Positions 53,157-64,000 of a stretch of DNA of 64,000 bases are shown in pieces. Made by a program: the position numbers and the translations under genes. Source of the DNA: Elymus sibiricus (Eukaryota > Streptophyta > Magnoliopsida > Poales > Poaceae); assembly GCA_039707655.1 (NCBI GenBank), contig CM077665.1, positions 441,191,531-441,255,530 on the forward strand, in the 5' to 3' direction. Within the stretch, counting starts at the first letter, position 1; every line of letters starts with the position of its first letter. The notes under the pieces were generated by a model. It worked only from the letters and a program-made list of their open reading frames with translations. It was not told the DNA's origin and did not search any database.

Positions 53157-54918
53157 ATGAATAATATGAAAGACGCTAAAACCAAGATCATACCCTCTAG
53201 GACGAGGACAGGTAAGGAATTGCCATCTAGCTCTGCACTTGATTCACCTTCTGTTTTAAGTAAGCTTGCGACACCACCACCTGATATTCAATCTGATATG
53301 TCGCAAGTTATTGATGATGCTACGTCTTCTTTAAATGAAAATTATGATGATGCTAGGCTAGATGAAACTGAACATGTGCCACTAGGTGATCTACTTGATG
53401 CTCATATTGCTAAATCTAGAGAACTTGAGAATGCGGAAATTGATGAAAATTATGATTCACCTATTTTGTCTAGATCTCCTCCTAGAAATGTGATATCTGA
53501 TGTACCTGATGGTTATGTTATGGATGGGGAGATAGCTAGAGACTTTATTGATTGTAATGACAGAGACGATCTTAAGAAACTGCTGAGTAAACTGAAAGAA
53601 AAATCTATGAAGGAGAAAATGAAATATGATCCTAAATGTGCCACTTCTCCTATATTTGTTACTCATAAGGACTATGAATTCTCTGTTGATCCTGAGTTAA
53701 TTACTTTGGTAGAATCTGATCCTTTCCATGGTTATGAATCTGAAACTATTGTGGCACACGTTACCAAATTAAATGATATTGCCACCCAATTTGCTAATGA
53801 GGAAAAATTTGCTACTACTATATTCTTAAGCTTTTTTACTTCTCACTAAAGGGTGATGCTAAGAAGTGGTTCCTTTCTCTTGCTCCTGGTTGTGTGTGTA
53901 GCCCCCAGGATATGATATATTACTTTTATGAAAAATATTTTCATGCTCATAAGAACCAAGCTGCTTTACAGAAAATATTTAACATTGTGCAAATTGAAGA
54001 AGAGAATCTCCTCAAGCTTGGGGAGGCTTCTCCAGCTACTTAAAGCTTTACCTGATCATCCTCTCAAGAAAAATGAAATACTTGATAGTTTTTATAATGG
54101 ACTAACCGATGCTTCTAGGGACTACCTAGATAGTTGTGCTGGTTGTGTTTTCAGGGAACGAATTGTTGTGCAAGCTGAAGAACTATTGAATAATATTTTG
54201 AAGAATGCTAATGAATGGACACTTCCAGAACCATCTCCTGAACCAATTACTATGAAGAGAGGTATTATATTCCTCATTCCAGAAGATATGCAAGAAGCCA
54301 AGAAATCTATGAAAGAAAAAGGTATTAAAATTGAATATGTTAAGTATCTACCACCTATTGAAGAAATACATGGACTTGACACCCCTACACGGGTAGTAGA
54401 GGTAAATTCTCTTTGTATATTTGATGAAAGTGATATACCTTATAATAAAACTGCTAGTCAATGCATGGATGAATTTGATAATTACATTGTTGAGCAAGAA
54501 CATTTCAATATGTATGTTAAGGATCAATTAAAACAAAATGCAATTATGATTGATCGCTTGAGTGACTTGATGTTTAGAATTGCTAATGATGTTAGACATT
54601 TAGGTAAACACTCATACGTGGTTCATACTCAGTTAGAACAAGTTGTTAAGTCACAAAACAATTTGCTTACCGAAATGAATAATAAACTGAATGATCATGC
54701 TATTAGAGTTGTAACTAGAGGGGGTAGAATGACACAAGAATCCCTCTATCCTGAAGGACATCCTAAAAGAATTGAACAAGATTATCAGAATATTAATAAG
54801 GATACACCTAGTCCGTCTAAGAAGAAAAAGAAAATAAAGATGATAGTATTTTTCATGATTCTAGTGAACCTTTGATAGAAAAACCTTCTGAGAATCATAA
54901 TGATGTCTCTATTTCTGA
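53157..54918 (+). pseudogene. Gypsy gag, frameshifted and truncated
   Basis: ATG at 53157, 76 bp after the LTR. The first frame runs 230 codons to 53849 (acidic N-terminus, then the start of the gag core). Then come shifts near 53845 (GDAKKWFLSLAPGC in another frame) and near 54010, after which frame 53928-54875 carries the rest of the core (PLKKNEILDSFYNGLTDASR) and the downstream gag (RVVTRGGRMTQESLYPEGHP, Lys-rich tail). It is truncated at about 54918 by the next Gypsy LTR. At least two frameshifts are present, so it is inactive. Confidence 0.75.
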
Positions 54919-54921
54919 TGC

Positions 54922-55336
54922 CGTTGGGGATATACCCCATGGTATGACCCGGTTGCCCGGGGGCGGCTCATAAACGGTCTCATTATGTGGGCCGTGGTTA
55001 ACCAGGTGTTTCGAGGCCCAGGAGGCGGCTTAAGGTGAAGGATGGCTTATAGGCCCAGTATCTGGCGGGCCGGCTTACGAAGGAAGTCATGGGGAATTTC
55101 CCTTACTTCAGAGACAAGATAAGTGCAAAGTAGACTAAGACACGAGTTGTATTAGGACCCGGATTATATAATGACCTCAGAGCCTTAACCTATATATAAA
55201 TGGGAGCCCCTAAGGCAGAGAGGATAGAGAAGAAATCCTTGCCTCTCGTTCCCGATCAACCCAATCCAAGCAACCACCTAGTTGCGATGGCTCCTAGACT
55301 TAGTCCTTTAGCGAGGACATCTGCCTTGACAAAACA
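54922..55336 (+). repeat. LTR of a second Gypsy element (GTTGGGGATATACCCC type)
   Basis: The start is degenerate (CCGTTGGGGATATACCCC; TG expected), with a TATATATAAA box near 55190 and a probable end CTTGACAAAACA at 55336, followed by TTGGCACCCACCATGGGG at about 55344, a PBS-like wording. It interrupts the first Gypsy gag. Confidence 0.6.
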
Positions 55337-57808
55337 ACGACAGTTGGCACCCACCATGGGGCCAGCGCACGGTGGTGTTGAGTTCTTGGAGGGAGCTCTC
55401 CTAGGGATCGAAGGATACGCGATCGGCCAAATGACCAAGAGTCGTCATGGCAAGCTCTACATCGACGATTCAGGATGGGGTCCCGAGGCCGGCTCAATGG
55501 AGTACGGGTACCGGGTCCCCTTTGGCAAGATCCATGTCTTCATTGGCAAAATCGGTGAATCAGGACCCGAGCCGAACATCTGCACTGACATCGTCGAGCC
55601 GGCTCGGCGCATCCGACCTGGCTGGGCTCAAGCCAGCCGGAATCATGTCTTCGTCGGCTTCACTTAGGGTGTCAACCTTGCAGACAACTCTGCGGCTAGG
55701 GGGCACCCTCGTCTGCTCCGATGGCAAGGCTTCGGTTGGAGCACTCAATCGATCCTCCTGCTCTTCGATAGTAGGCTTGGGGGCTACTCCGACGATGAGA
55801 CTGCTCAAGAGTCCCTCGAGCCGCCTTGGCGAGCCGCCGTCTTCATGGCAGGGACATCGGCGACCCTTGACTCCATGACGGCTAGTGCGGCAACCGGGAC
55901 TGGCACTTTGGCACCGGCTCCAGGCTTGGCCGGCTCGGGCAAACCCCCGGCTCAAGCTATGGCCGACTTGATGGCCGCCATGATAACACTTCTGGAAATG
56001 CCAGTAACCATGGAGAATCAGGCATAACTTAACACGTAGATGACCAAGCTTCGCGAGAAAATGGCTAAGGTTCAGGAAGAAATGGACACTGAGAATATTC
56101 GCATGGCGAGGGTGCAGGCTCACATCCACAATGAGGCCGAACGCTTGAAGGCAGAAGCCTGACATCTAGGTCTTCGTCGGGATGCTTCAGAGGCAGTTCA
56201 TCGGAGGAGACATACAACCCGCCTGCCCCCTAATTACGAGCCTGCACGCCTGTTTAGCACACCACAACATACACCAGGGGATGAGCAGCCGCGATTGGAT
56301 CAACCTCGTCAGTCGGCTCAACAGCATGAGCCGGCCCACCCGTCACTGACTCAGTCAGCACCTCGTCATTTCCAGACACCAGTGGGTCATTTTTCCAATC
56401 CTGTGGACAATATGTTGGCGGCGACTCGCAACCTTGAACTGCTTCCGATCATGGGAAACACCCCAATTGAGATTGAGACGAGGAACGCCACCGAGATGTT
56501 GAAGATTGCAGTCACCCAACAGGAGCATTACTCCTATAGTCGAAGGGGTTCACTCTACCCCATATCAGAGCCGTAGTAGGAGTCGTCTGTGGAGTCCCCC
56601 GCAGTCTCTAGCAGTGAACACATGCAGCATGCTCAGAATTCCCTAGCCCGGCCAGCAGTATCAAATGCGCAGGCAATCATCGATGCGGCTCAGGCCATGC
56701 GAGAGGCAGAAGTAGCAGCTGCAGCGACGGGTCAAGTGCCTCCCTCCACACCCCAGAAAGATTCTTCCGGGGCAGGTCTAAGCACCAGAACTATCGAAAT
56801 GCCATGTCTCGCACCGGCTTTATGCAATGAGCATATGCCCAAGGACTTCAAAGGCTCTCACAAAGTTCCCAACTACACGGCTGATCTCGAGTCGGCTGCA
56901 TGGATAGAGAGCTATGAGATAGCCATGGACATGTTGGATGTCAGTGATGCAGTCTGCGCTAAGTACTTGACCATGATGTTGGAAGGACCGGCTCGCACAT
57001 GGTTGAAAAACTTACCTCCCAATTCCATCAATACTTGGGCAGAATTGAAGGATTGCTTCATCAAGAACTTTCAAGGAACCTGCAAACGCCCAATGACGAT
57101 TGTTAATCTACAACATTGTATCCAATGTACGGATGTGTCTGCCCATCACTGGACCCGCGGGTCACAAAGATTATCCACTCCTCTGACAGTATAACGGTTG
57201 CCCAGGCTGTCTTAATTTTAGAGAAGAATTGTCACTTCCAGACTCTTCTTCAGAAGCTTGGGCCCCTTAAGCGGAATGTTCAAGACATTGGAGACCTCAT
57301 GGATGTCCTTACCAGGGATGCTGAGTCGGATAACACAAAAGACCCTAATTCAGACGAGGACAAGTCTGGCGAAGGCAATAAACACGACGATGTCAAGGGT
57401 CACCAGCAGAACACCTCTAGGAATAACGGAGATCATGGTAGTCAAGGCAACGGTGGTAAGCACAATCATCTAGAGGGAGGATCAGATTTTGTCGATAACA
57501 CCAATACCAGCTTCAAGGGTCAGCGACAGAACAACAACTCCAGTAGATCTTACAATGGGAACAAACCTCGTAACTATGAGGAAGACCTTAAAGGTCCTTG
57601 TCCCAAACATAGTTTCCCGGACAAACTGGCCAACCACTTGTGGCAAAACTGCTTCATCACGCAGGAGTTTCGCAATCAAGCTTATCGGAATCACCACGGA
57701 GGCGGTGGCGGTGGACATCAGGGCCGACCAGGCGCCGACGGGTCTGGGGCCGGCTTCCTAGGAGCCGGCTCATCTGGTGGCTTCGCAAACCCTAGCTTCC
57801 ATGGATAA
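55337..57808 (+). pseudogene. Gag of the second Gypsy element, copy 1
   Basis: One frame from about 55350 to 57194 with stops at 55665, 56025, 56035, 56159 and 56574-56579 and no other shift, then a +frame change near 57120 and an open frame to 57808. It carries a basic/acidic N-terminal part, the gag core (MMLEGPARTWLKNLPPNSIN, WAELKDCFIKNFQGTC) and a Gly-rich tail after CPKHSFPDKLANHLWQNCF. The stops TAG/TGA are the sort produced from CAG, TGG or CGA by C-to-T change. Confidence 0.72.
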
Positions 57809-57978
57809 GGAGGCTCGGGGGCTGTTTCTAGGGTTCTGGCAACAATGGCAGTGGAAATCAGCATTTCGGGCAAGGCAATCAGCAGCACGGCAGCGAGGTT
57901 GGTTTTCAGAGCAACCCTAAACAGTTGAACAACAGGTAGTAACACATGTTCACAACTAGTACTTGCAAGCGTGATCAC
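57809..57978 (+). other. Tail of gag region before the inserted LTR
   Basis: GC-rich remnant of the Gypsy gag/protease spacer. The type B LTR begins at 57979, after the five bases ATCAC. Confidence 0.5.
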
Positions 57979-59494
57979 TGATACGTCCTCCACGTATCGA
58001 TAATTTATGAAGTATTCATGCCATATTTGCCTATGTTTACAATACTTTTATATGGTTTTGATGTACTTTATATGATTTATTTAGAACTAACCCGAACTGT
58101 TGTTGTTTTCAGCAGAATTACCGTGGTGTTGTTTTTTGTGCAGAAAATAGAAGTTCTCTGAATCGCCCGAAACTTTTTAATGATTTTTCTGGAGGAAATA
58201 AGAAATGCCAGAGCAAAGAACCACTGGAGGGGAGCCATCTATGGTCCACAAGCCAACAGGGCACGCCCACCCCCTGGGCGCGCCCTGATGGCTTGTGGGG
58301 TCCATGTGGATCCGGCTGGCGTGATTCCAACGCTGAAAAATCCTATATATACAGAAACCTCCGAAAGTTAACCTAGAACTTCTGCTCCACCGCCACAACT
58401 CTCTGTATCGAAGAAATACCCATCTGGAGCCTTTCCAGTACCCTTTCGAAGGGGGAAAACCATCACCGGTGGTCATCTTCATCATCCCGGCAGAGGCCAT
58501 GACGAGGAGGGAGTAGTTCACTCTCGTGGCTGAGGGTATGTACCAGTAGCTATGTGTTTAATCTCCCTCTCTCTCTCTCTCTCGTGATCTTGAGATGGCA
58601 CGATCTTGATGTATCACAGGCTTTGTTAATATAGTTGGATCATATGGTGTTCTTCCCTTGCTGTCTTGTTGTGATGAATTGAATCTTTCCCTTTGAGATT
58701 TTGTATGTCGGATTGAATATTGGATTTGAGAAAACTTGATGTTTTTCTTGCATGGGGATACCCGTAGTGACAATGGGGGTATTCTATTGATTCACTTGAT
58801 ATATATGATGGCATCAACTTGCGGATTCCTGTGACCTTGGGGATCTATGCATAGGGGTTGATTGCATGTTTTCATCCTACCTTCTCCGATAGAAATCTTG
58901 GGGTACTCTTTGAAGTTCTTTGTGTTGGATTGAATATGATGAATCCGAAGTTGTTTGATACATGTCGAATAATTAACCCATGGATACTTGTGGTGACATT
59001 GGAGTATCTAGGTGACATTAGGGTTAATTGATATGTATCATAGGTGTTATTTTTGTACGAACTCTAGGGCTGTTTGTGAGACTTATAGGGAATAGCCCAA
59101 TAGATTGATCGGAAAGGGTAAGTTTGAGGTGGTTCTACTACCTACAACAATTTCATGTCAAGTTCTCTGCTAGATATGAACTTTGGAGTGATTCTTTGTT
59201 GCACGTTAAGGGATGATCATATGATTCTATTATATTAGCATTGTTGAGAGATTGCACTAGTGAAAGTATGAACCCTAGGCCTTATTTCCAAGCATTTATA
59301 TAACGTTTTGCTCGCCGTTTGCCACTTGCTACCTTGCTGTTTTTATATATTCAGATTACAAAAACCTATATCTACTACCCATATTGCACTTGTATCACCA
59401 TCTCTTCGCCGAACTAGTGCACCTATAGAATTTGCGATTGTATCGGGTGTGTTGGGGACACAAGAGATTTCTTGTATTTTATTGGAGGGTTGTT
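57979..59494 (+). repeat. Type B LTR, truncated by the duplication joint
   Basis: Starts TGATACGTCCTCCACG and follows the intact copy at 61678 until TTGGAGGGTTGTT, where it switches to Gypsy gag sequence. The last about 145 bp of the LTR are missing. Confidence 0.88.
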
Positions 59495-61507
59495 TGAGAC
59501 TGCTCAAGAGTCCCTCGAGCCGCCTTGGCGAGCCGCCGTCTTCATGGCAGGGACATCGGCGACCCTTGACTCCATGACGGCTAGTGCGGCAACCGGGACT
59601 GGCACTTTGGCACCGGCTCCAGGCTTGGCCGGCTCGGGCAAACCCCCGGCTCAAGCTATGGCCGACTTGATGGCCGCCATGATAACACTTCTGGAAATGC
59701 CAGTAACCATGGAGAATCAGGCATAACTTAACACGTAGATGACCAAGCTTCGCGAGAAAATGGCTAAGGTTCAGGAAGAAATGGACACTGAGAATATTCG
59801 CATGGCGAGGGTGCAGGCTCACATCCACAATGAGGCCGAACGCTTGAAGGCAGAAGCCTGACATCTAGGTCTTCGTCGGGATGCTTCAGAGGCAGTTCAT
59901 CGGAGGAGACATACAACCCGCCTGCCCCCTAATTACGAGCCTGCACGCCTGTTTAGCACACCACAACATACACCAGGGGATGAGCAGCCGCGATTGGATC
60001 AACCTCGTCAGTCGGCTCAACAGCATGAGCCGGCCCACCCGTCACTGACTCAGTCAGCACCTCGTCATTTCCAGACACCAGTGGGTCATTTTTCCAATCC
60101 TGTGGACAATATGTTGGCGGCGACTCGCAACCTTGAACTGCTTCCGATCATGGGAAACAGCCCAATTGAGATTGAGACGAGGAACGCCACCGAGATGTTG
60201 AAGATTGCAGTCACCCAACAGGAGCATTACTCCTATAGTCGAAGGGGTTCACTCTACCCCATATCAGAGCCGTAGTAGGAGTCGTCTGTGGAGTCCCCCG
60301 CAGTCTCTAGCAGTGAACACATGCAGCATGCTCAGAATTCCCTAGCCCGGCCAGCAGTATCAAATGCGCAGGCAATCATCGATGCGGCTCAGGCCATGCG
60401 AGAGGCAGAAGTAGCAGCTGCAGCGACGGGTCAAGTGCCTCCCTCCACACCCCAGAAAGATTCTTCCGGGGCAGGTCTAAGCACCAGAACTATCGAAATG
60501 CCATGTCTCGCACCGGCTTTATGCAATGAGCATATGCCCAAGGACTTCAAAGGCTCTCACAAAGTTCCCAACTACACGGCTGATCTCGAGTCGGCTGCAT
60601 GGATAGAGAGCTATGAGATAGCCATGGACATGTTGGATGTCAGTGATGCAGTCTGCGCTAAGTACTTGACCATGATGTTGGAAGGACCGGCTCGCACATG
60701 GTTGAAAAACTTACCTCCCAATTCCATCAATACTTGGGCAGAATTGAAGGATTGCTTCATCAAGAACTTTCAAGGAACCTGCAAACGCCCAATGACGATT
60801 GTTAATCTACAACATTGTATCCAATGTACGGATGTGTCTGCCCATCACTGGACCCGCGGGTCACAAAGATTATCCACTCCTCTGACAGTATAACGGTTGC
60901 CCAGGCTGTCTTAATTTTAGAGAAGAATTGTCACTTCCAGACTCTTCTTCAGAAGCTTGGGCCCCTTAAGCGGAATGTTCAAGACATTGGAGACCTCATG
61001 GATGTCCTTACCAGGGATGCTGAGTCGGACAACACAAAAGACCCTAATTCAGACGAGGACAAGTCTGGCGAAGGCAATAAACACGACGATGTCAAGGGTC
61101 ACCAGCAGAACACCTCTAGGAATAATGGAGATCATGGTAGTCAAGGCAACGGTGGTAAGCACAATCATCTAGAGGGAGGATCAGATTTTGTCGATAACAC
61201 CAATACCAGCTTCAAGGGTCAGCGACAGAACAACAACTCCAGTAGATCTTACAATGGGAACAAACCTCGTAACTATGAGGAAGACCTTAAAGGTCCTTGT
61301 CCCAAACATAGTTTCCCGGACAAACTGGCCAACCACTCGTGGCAAAACTGCTTCATCACGCAGGAGTTTCGCAATCAAGCTTATCGGAATCACCACGGAG
61401 GCGGTGGCGGTGGACATCAGGGCCGACCAGGCGCCGACGGGTCTGGGGCCGGCTTCCTAGGAGCCGGCTCATCTAGTGGCTTCGCAAACCCTGGCTTCCA
61501 TGGATAA
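59495..61507 (+). pseudogene. Gag of the second Gypsy element, copy 2
   Basis: Duplicate of 55796-57808 with the same stops and frameshift and a few substitutions (for example codon ACC to AGC near 60159 and TTG to TCG near 61338). It lacks the 5' part of gag. Confidence 0.75.
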
Positions 61508-61677
61508 GGAGGCTCGGGGGCTGTTTCTAGGGTTCTGGCAACAATGGCAGTGGAAATCAGCATTTCGGGCAAGGCAATCAGCAGCACGGCAGCGAGGTTG
61601 GTTTTCAGAGCAACCCTAAACAGTTGAACAACAGGTAGTAACACATGTTCACAACTAGTACTTGCAAGCGTGATCAC
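61508..61677 (+). other. Tail of gag region, copy 2
   Basis: Duplicate of 57809-57978. Confidence 0.5.
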
Positions 61678-63337
61678 TGATACGTCCTCCACGTATCGAT
61701 AATTTATGAAGTATTCATGCCATATTTGCCTATGTTTACAATACTTTTATATGGTTTTGATGTACTTTATATGATTTATTTAGAACTAACCCGAACTGTT
61801 GTTGTTTTCAGCAGAATTACCGTGGTGTTGTTTTTTGTGCAGAAAATAGAAGTTCTCTGAATCGCCCGAAACTTTTTAATGATTTTTCTGGAGGAAATAA
61901 GAAATGCCAGAGCAAAGAACCACTGGAGGGGAGCCATCTATGGTCCACAAGCCAACAGGGCACGCCCACCCCCTGGGCGCGCCCTGATGGCTTGTGGGGT
62001 CCATGTGGATCCGGCTGGCGTGATTCCAACGCTGAAAAATCCTATATATACAGAAACCTCCGAAAGTTAACCTAGAACTTCTGCTCCACCGCCACAACTC
62101 TCTGTATCGAAGAAATACCCATCTGGAGCCTTTCCAGTACCCTTTCGGAGGGGGAAAACCATCACCGGTGGTCATCTTCATCATCCCGGCAGAGGCCATG
62201 ACGAGGAGGGAGTAGTTCACCCTCGTGGCTGAGGGTATGTACCAGTAGCTATGTGTTTAATCTCCCTCTCTCTCTCTCTCGTGATCTTGAGATGGCACGA
62301 TCTTGATGTATCACAGGCTTTGTTAATATAGTTGGATCATATGGTGTTCTTCCCTTGCTGTCTTGTTGTGATGAATTGAATCTTTCCCTTTGAGATTTTG
62401 TATGTCGGATTGAATATTGGATTTGAGAAAACTTGATGTTTTTCTTGCATGGGGATACCCGTAGTGACAATGGGGGTATTCTATTGATTCACTTGATATA
62501 TATGATGGCATCAACTTGCGGATTCCTGTGACCTTGGGGATCTATGCATAGGGGTTGATTGCATGTTTTCATCCTACCTTCTCCGATAGAAATCTTGGGG
62601 TACTCTTTGAAGTTCTTTGTGTTGGATTGAATATGATGAATCCGAAGTTGTTTGATACATGTCGAATAATTAACCCATGGATACTTGTGGTGACATTGGA
62701 GTATCTAGGTGACATTAGGGTTAATTGATATGTATCATAGGTGTTATTTTTGTACGAACTCTAGGGCTGTTTGTGAGACCTATAGGGAATAGCCCAATAG
62801 ATTGATCGGAAAGGGTAAGTTTGAGGTGGTTCTACTACCTACAACAATTTCATGTCAAGTTCTCCGCTAGATATGAACTTTGGAGTGATTCTTTGTTGCA
62901 CGTTAAGGGATGATCATATGATTCTATTATATTAGCATTGTTGAGAGATTGCACTAGTGAAAGTATGAACCCTAGGCCTTATTTCCAAGCATTTATATAA
63001 CGTTTTGCTCGCCGTTTGCCACTTGCTACCTTGCTGTTTTTATATTTTCAGATTACAAAAACCTATATCTACTACCCATATTGCACTTGTATCACCATCT
63101 CTTCGCCGAACTAGTGCACCTATAGAATTTGCGATTGTATCGGGTGTGTTGGGGACACAAGAGATTTCTTGTATTTTATTGGAGGGTTGTTTGAGAGAGA
63201 CCATCTTCATTCTACACCTCCCACGGATTGATAAACCTTAGGTCATCCACTTGAGGGAAAATTGCTACTGTCCTACAAAACTCTGTGCTTGGAGGCCCAA
63301 TGGAGTCTACAAGAATAAAGTTGTGTAGTAGACATCA
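61678..63337 (+). repeat. Type B LTR, complete, 1660 bp (5' LTR of a third Gypsy element)
   Basis: Runs TGATACGTCCTCCACG to GTAGTAGACATCA and is followed after 10 bp by a PBS and a gag start. The most complete type B LTR in the window. Confidence 0.88.
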
Positions 63338-63347
63338 AGCTATTTTC

Positions 63348-63365
63348 TGGCACCGTTACCGGGGA
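63348..63365 (+). other. Primer binding site of the third Gypsy element
   Basis: TGGCACCGTTACCGGGGA, two transitions away from TGGCGCCGTTGCCGGGGA. Confidence 0.7.
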
Positions 63366-63577
63366 GGTGAGTGCTTGAAGGTATATCTTTAGATCTTGAA
63401 ATTAAATCTTTTAGTTTCTTGTTTATCACTAGTTTTGTTTATAAAAGAAAACTACAAAAAAATGGAATTGATGTTGCATCAATTTCTTTACCTTTATGAT
63501 GTTTTTCGTGAAAATGGTGGATCGGAAAATTGTGCCAAAGTGTTAGAAGAAGAGTTCAATAAAATGTTGGGTTTTTT
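63366..63577 (+). pseudogene. Leader and start of a gag-like ORF of the third Gypsy element
   Basis: AT-rich leader, then ATG at 63461 (MELMLHQFLYLYDVFRENGG) open for about 39 codons to KMLG near 63577, after which the character of the sequence changes abruptly. Too short to confirm as gag. Confidence 0.35.
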
Positions 63578-64000
63578 ACATCTCTGCCCCTGGTTCCTTA
63601 GGTGTACTCATTCATCCCCACACACATAACTTTTGCTCACTTTTCCTCACTCCCTTGTCTGAAATCCTCAGAAATGATCATAGCGGAGGATGTCGTTGGG
63701 TCAATGGTTTGACCGTTAACTCTGACGAGTGGGGCCATGTCGTAACATGTCCTCCTTTGACCATTGTGACGTGTGGGGCCGCATTGAGACACGTCAGATG
63801 GGTTTGTCTGAACCTCGAGCTTGAGCCACTACAGCACCGCGCCGCTCCGTCGCCGTCTTGCTCTCCACCCTCTAACACTATTCCCCTCCACCGCCATCCT
63901 GCAGCCTCCGCCGCCTTCGTACCCTCCACAAGATAACCCTATTCCCCCTCCGCCGCCGTTGTGCAGCCACCGCCGCCGTCGTGCAGCCTCCGCTGCCGTC
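63578..64000 (+). other. Unidentified GC-rich sequence at the window end
   Basis: Begins after the Gypsy leader. 63690-63800 has repeated GTTGACC/GGTCAA-like wording, and 63830-64000 is a CCGCCGCCGTCG-rich stretch that could be a gene 5' region or another transposon. No reading frame can be chosen before the window ends. Confidence 0.3.

Larger units (their letters stand above)
55796..63191 (+). repeat. Recent 3.7-kb tandem duplication
   Basis: Unit 1 is 55796-59494, unit 2 is 59495-63191 (3699 and 3697 bp). Each unit holds the 3' half of the second Gypsy gag plus most of the type B LTR. About a dozen base differences and one microsatellite step separate them by eye. Both share all gag stops. 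TGAGA is present at the left origin (55796), the joint (59495) and the right origin (63192). Confidence 0.93.

Noticed and set aside
55796..63191. Duplication as a pure assembly error
   Set aside because: The units differ at about a dozen sites and in microsatellite length, and the joint has its own microhomology. Not excluded, but less likely.

Overview
The window is plant nuclear DNA, almost certainly from a Triticeae grass (wheat, barley, rye or Aegilops). Two things support this. The first 7 kb is the 3' end of an intron-rich plant BEACH-WD40 gene with GT-AG introns. Nearly everything after it is nested LTR retrotransposons and CACTA-like DNA of Triticeae type, including a BARE-1/WIS/Angela-class Copia element whose LTR ends, Met-tRNA primer site and Gag-Pol are recognisable. 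I see no bacterial genes, CRISPR array, rRNA or tRNA gene.

Layout. (1) 1-7002: 17 exons of a BCHC1/BCHC2-type BEACH protein (PH, BEACH, WD40) on the + strand; the 5' part lies outside the window. (2) 7003-7853: 3' UTR, flank and a MITE-like scrap. (3) 7854-20630: a minus-strand BARE1-class Copia element with two 1787-bp LTRs, a broken gag-pol, and an extra truncated leader beyond its 3' LTR, so that one LTR carries a polypurine tract on one side and a primer site on the other. A 2812-bp solo LTR (GTTCC target duplication) sits in its leader. (4) 20631-26352: the 5' half of a minus-strand Gypsy element with a 3.5-kb LTR. (5) 26353-49534: a deeply nested block. Two related LTRs (26853-27380 and 49021-49534) may bracket one old minus-strand Gypsy element that keeps gag and protease but no visible polymerase, and that carries an opposite-strand ORF with its own TATA box. 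Inside lie a solo LTR, the 3' end of another Gypsy element, a minus-strand LTR, and a CACTA-like block (32071-41146) with a CACTAGTG terminus, several small gene-like ORFs, a B3-domain-like fragment and a tandem array of about 500-bp units. (6) 49535-51701: a decayed minus-strand Gypsy gag-protease and unidentified DNA. (7) 51702-64000: a + strand Gypsy element (LTR, primer site, gag) invaded by a second Gypsy, which was invaded by a third. The last two were then caught in a recent 3.7-kb tandem duplication with TGAGA microhomology at its joint.

Only the BEACH gene looks like an intact host gene, and its part in this window has no lesion. All transposon coding regions carry stops or frameshifts. 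The most unusual features are the opposite-strand ORF of the non-autonomous Gypsy, the ORF cargo of the CACTA-like block, the shared-LTR Copia compound, the hairpin cluster upstream of an LTR TATA box, and the microhomology duplication. Family names were assigned by reading the sequence; no database search was possible.
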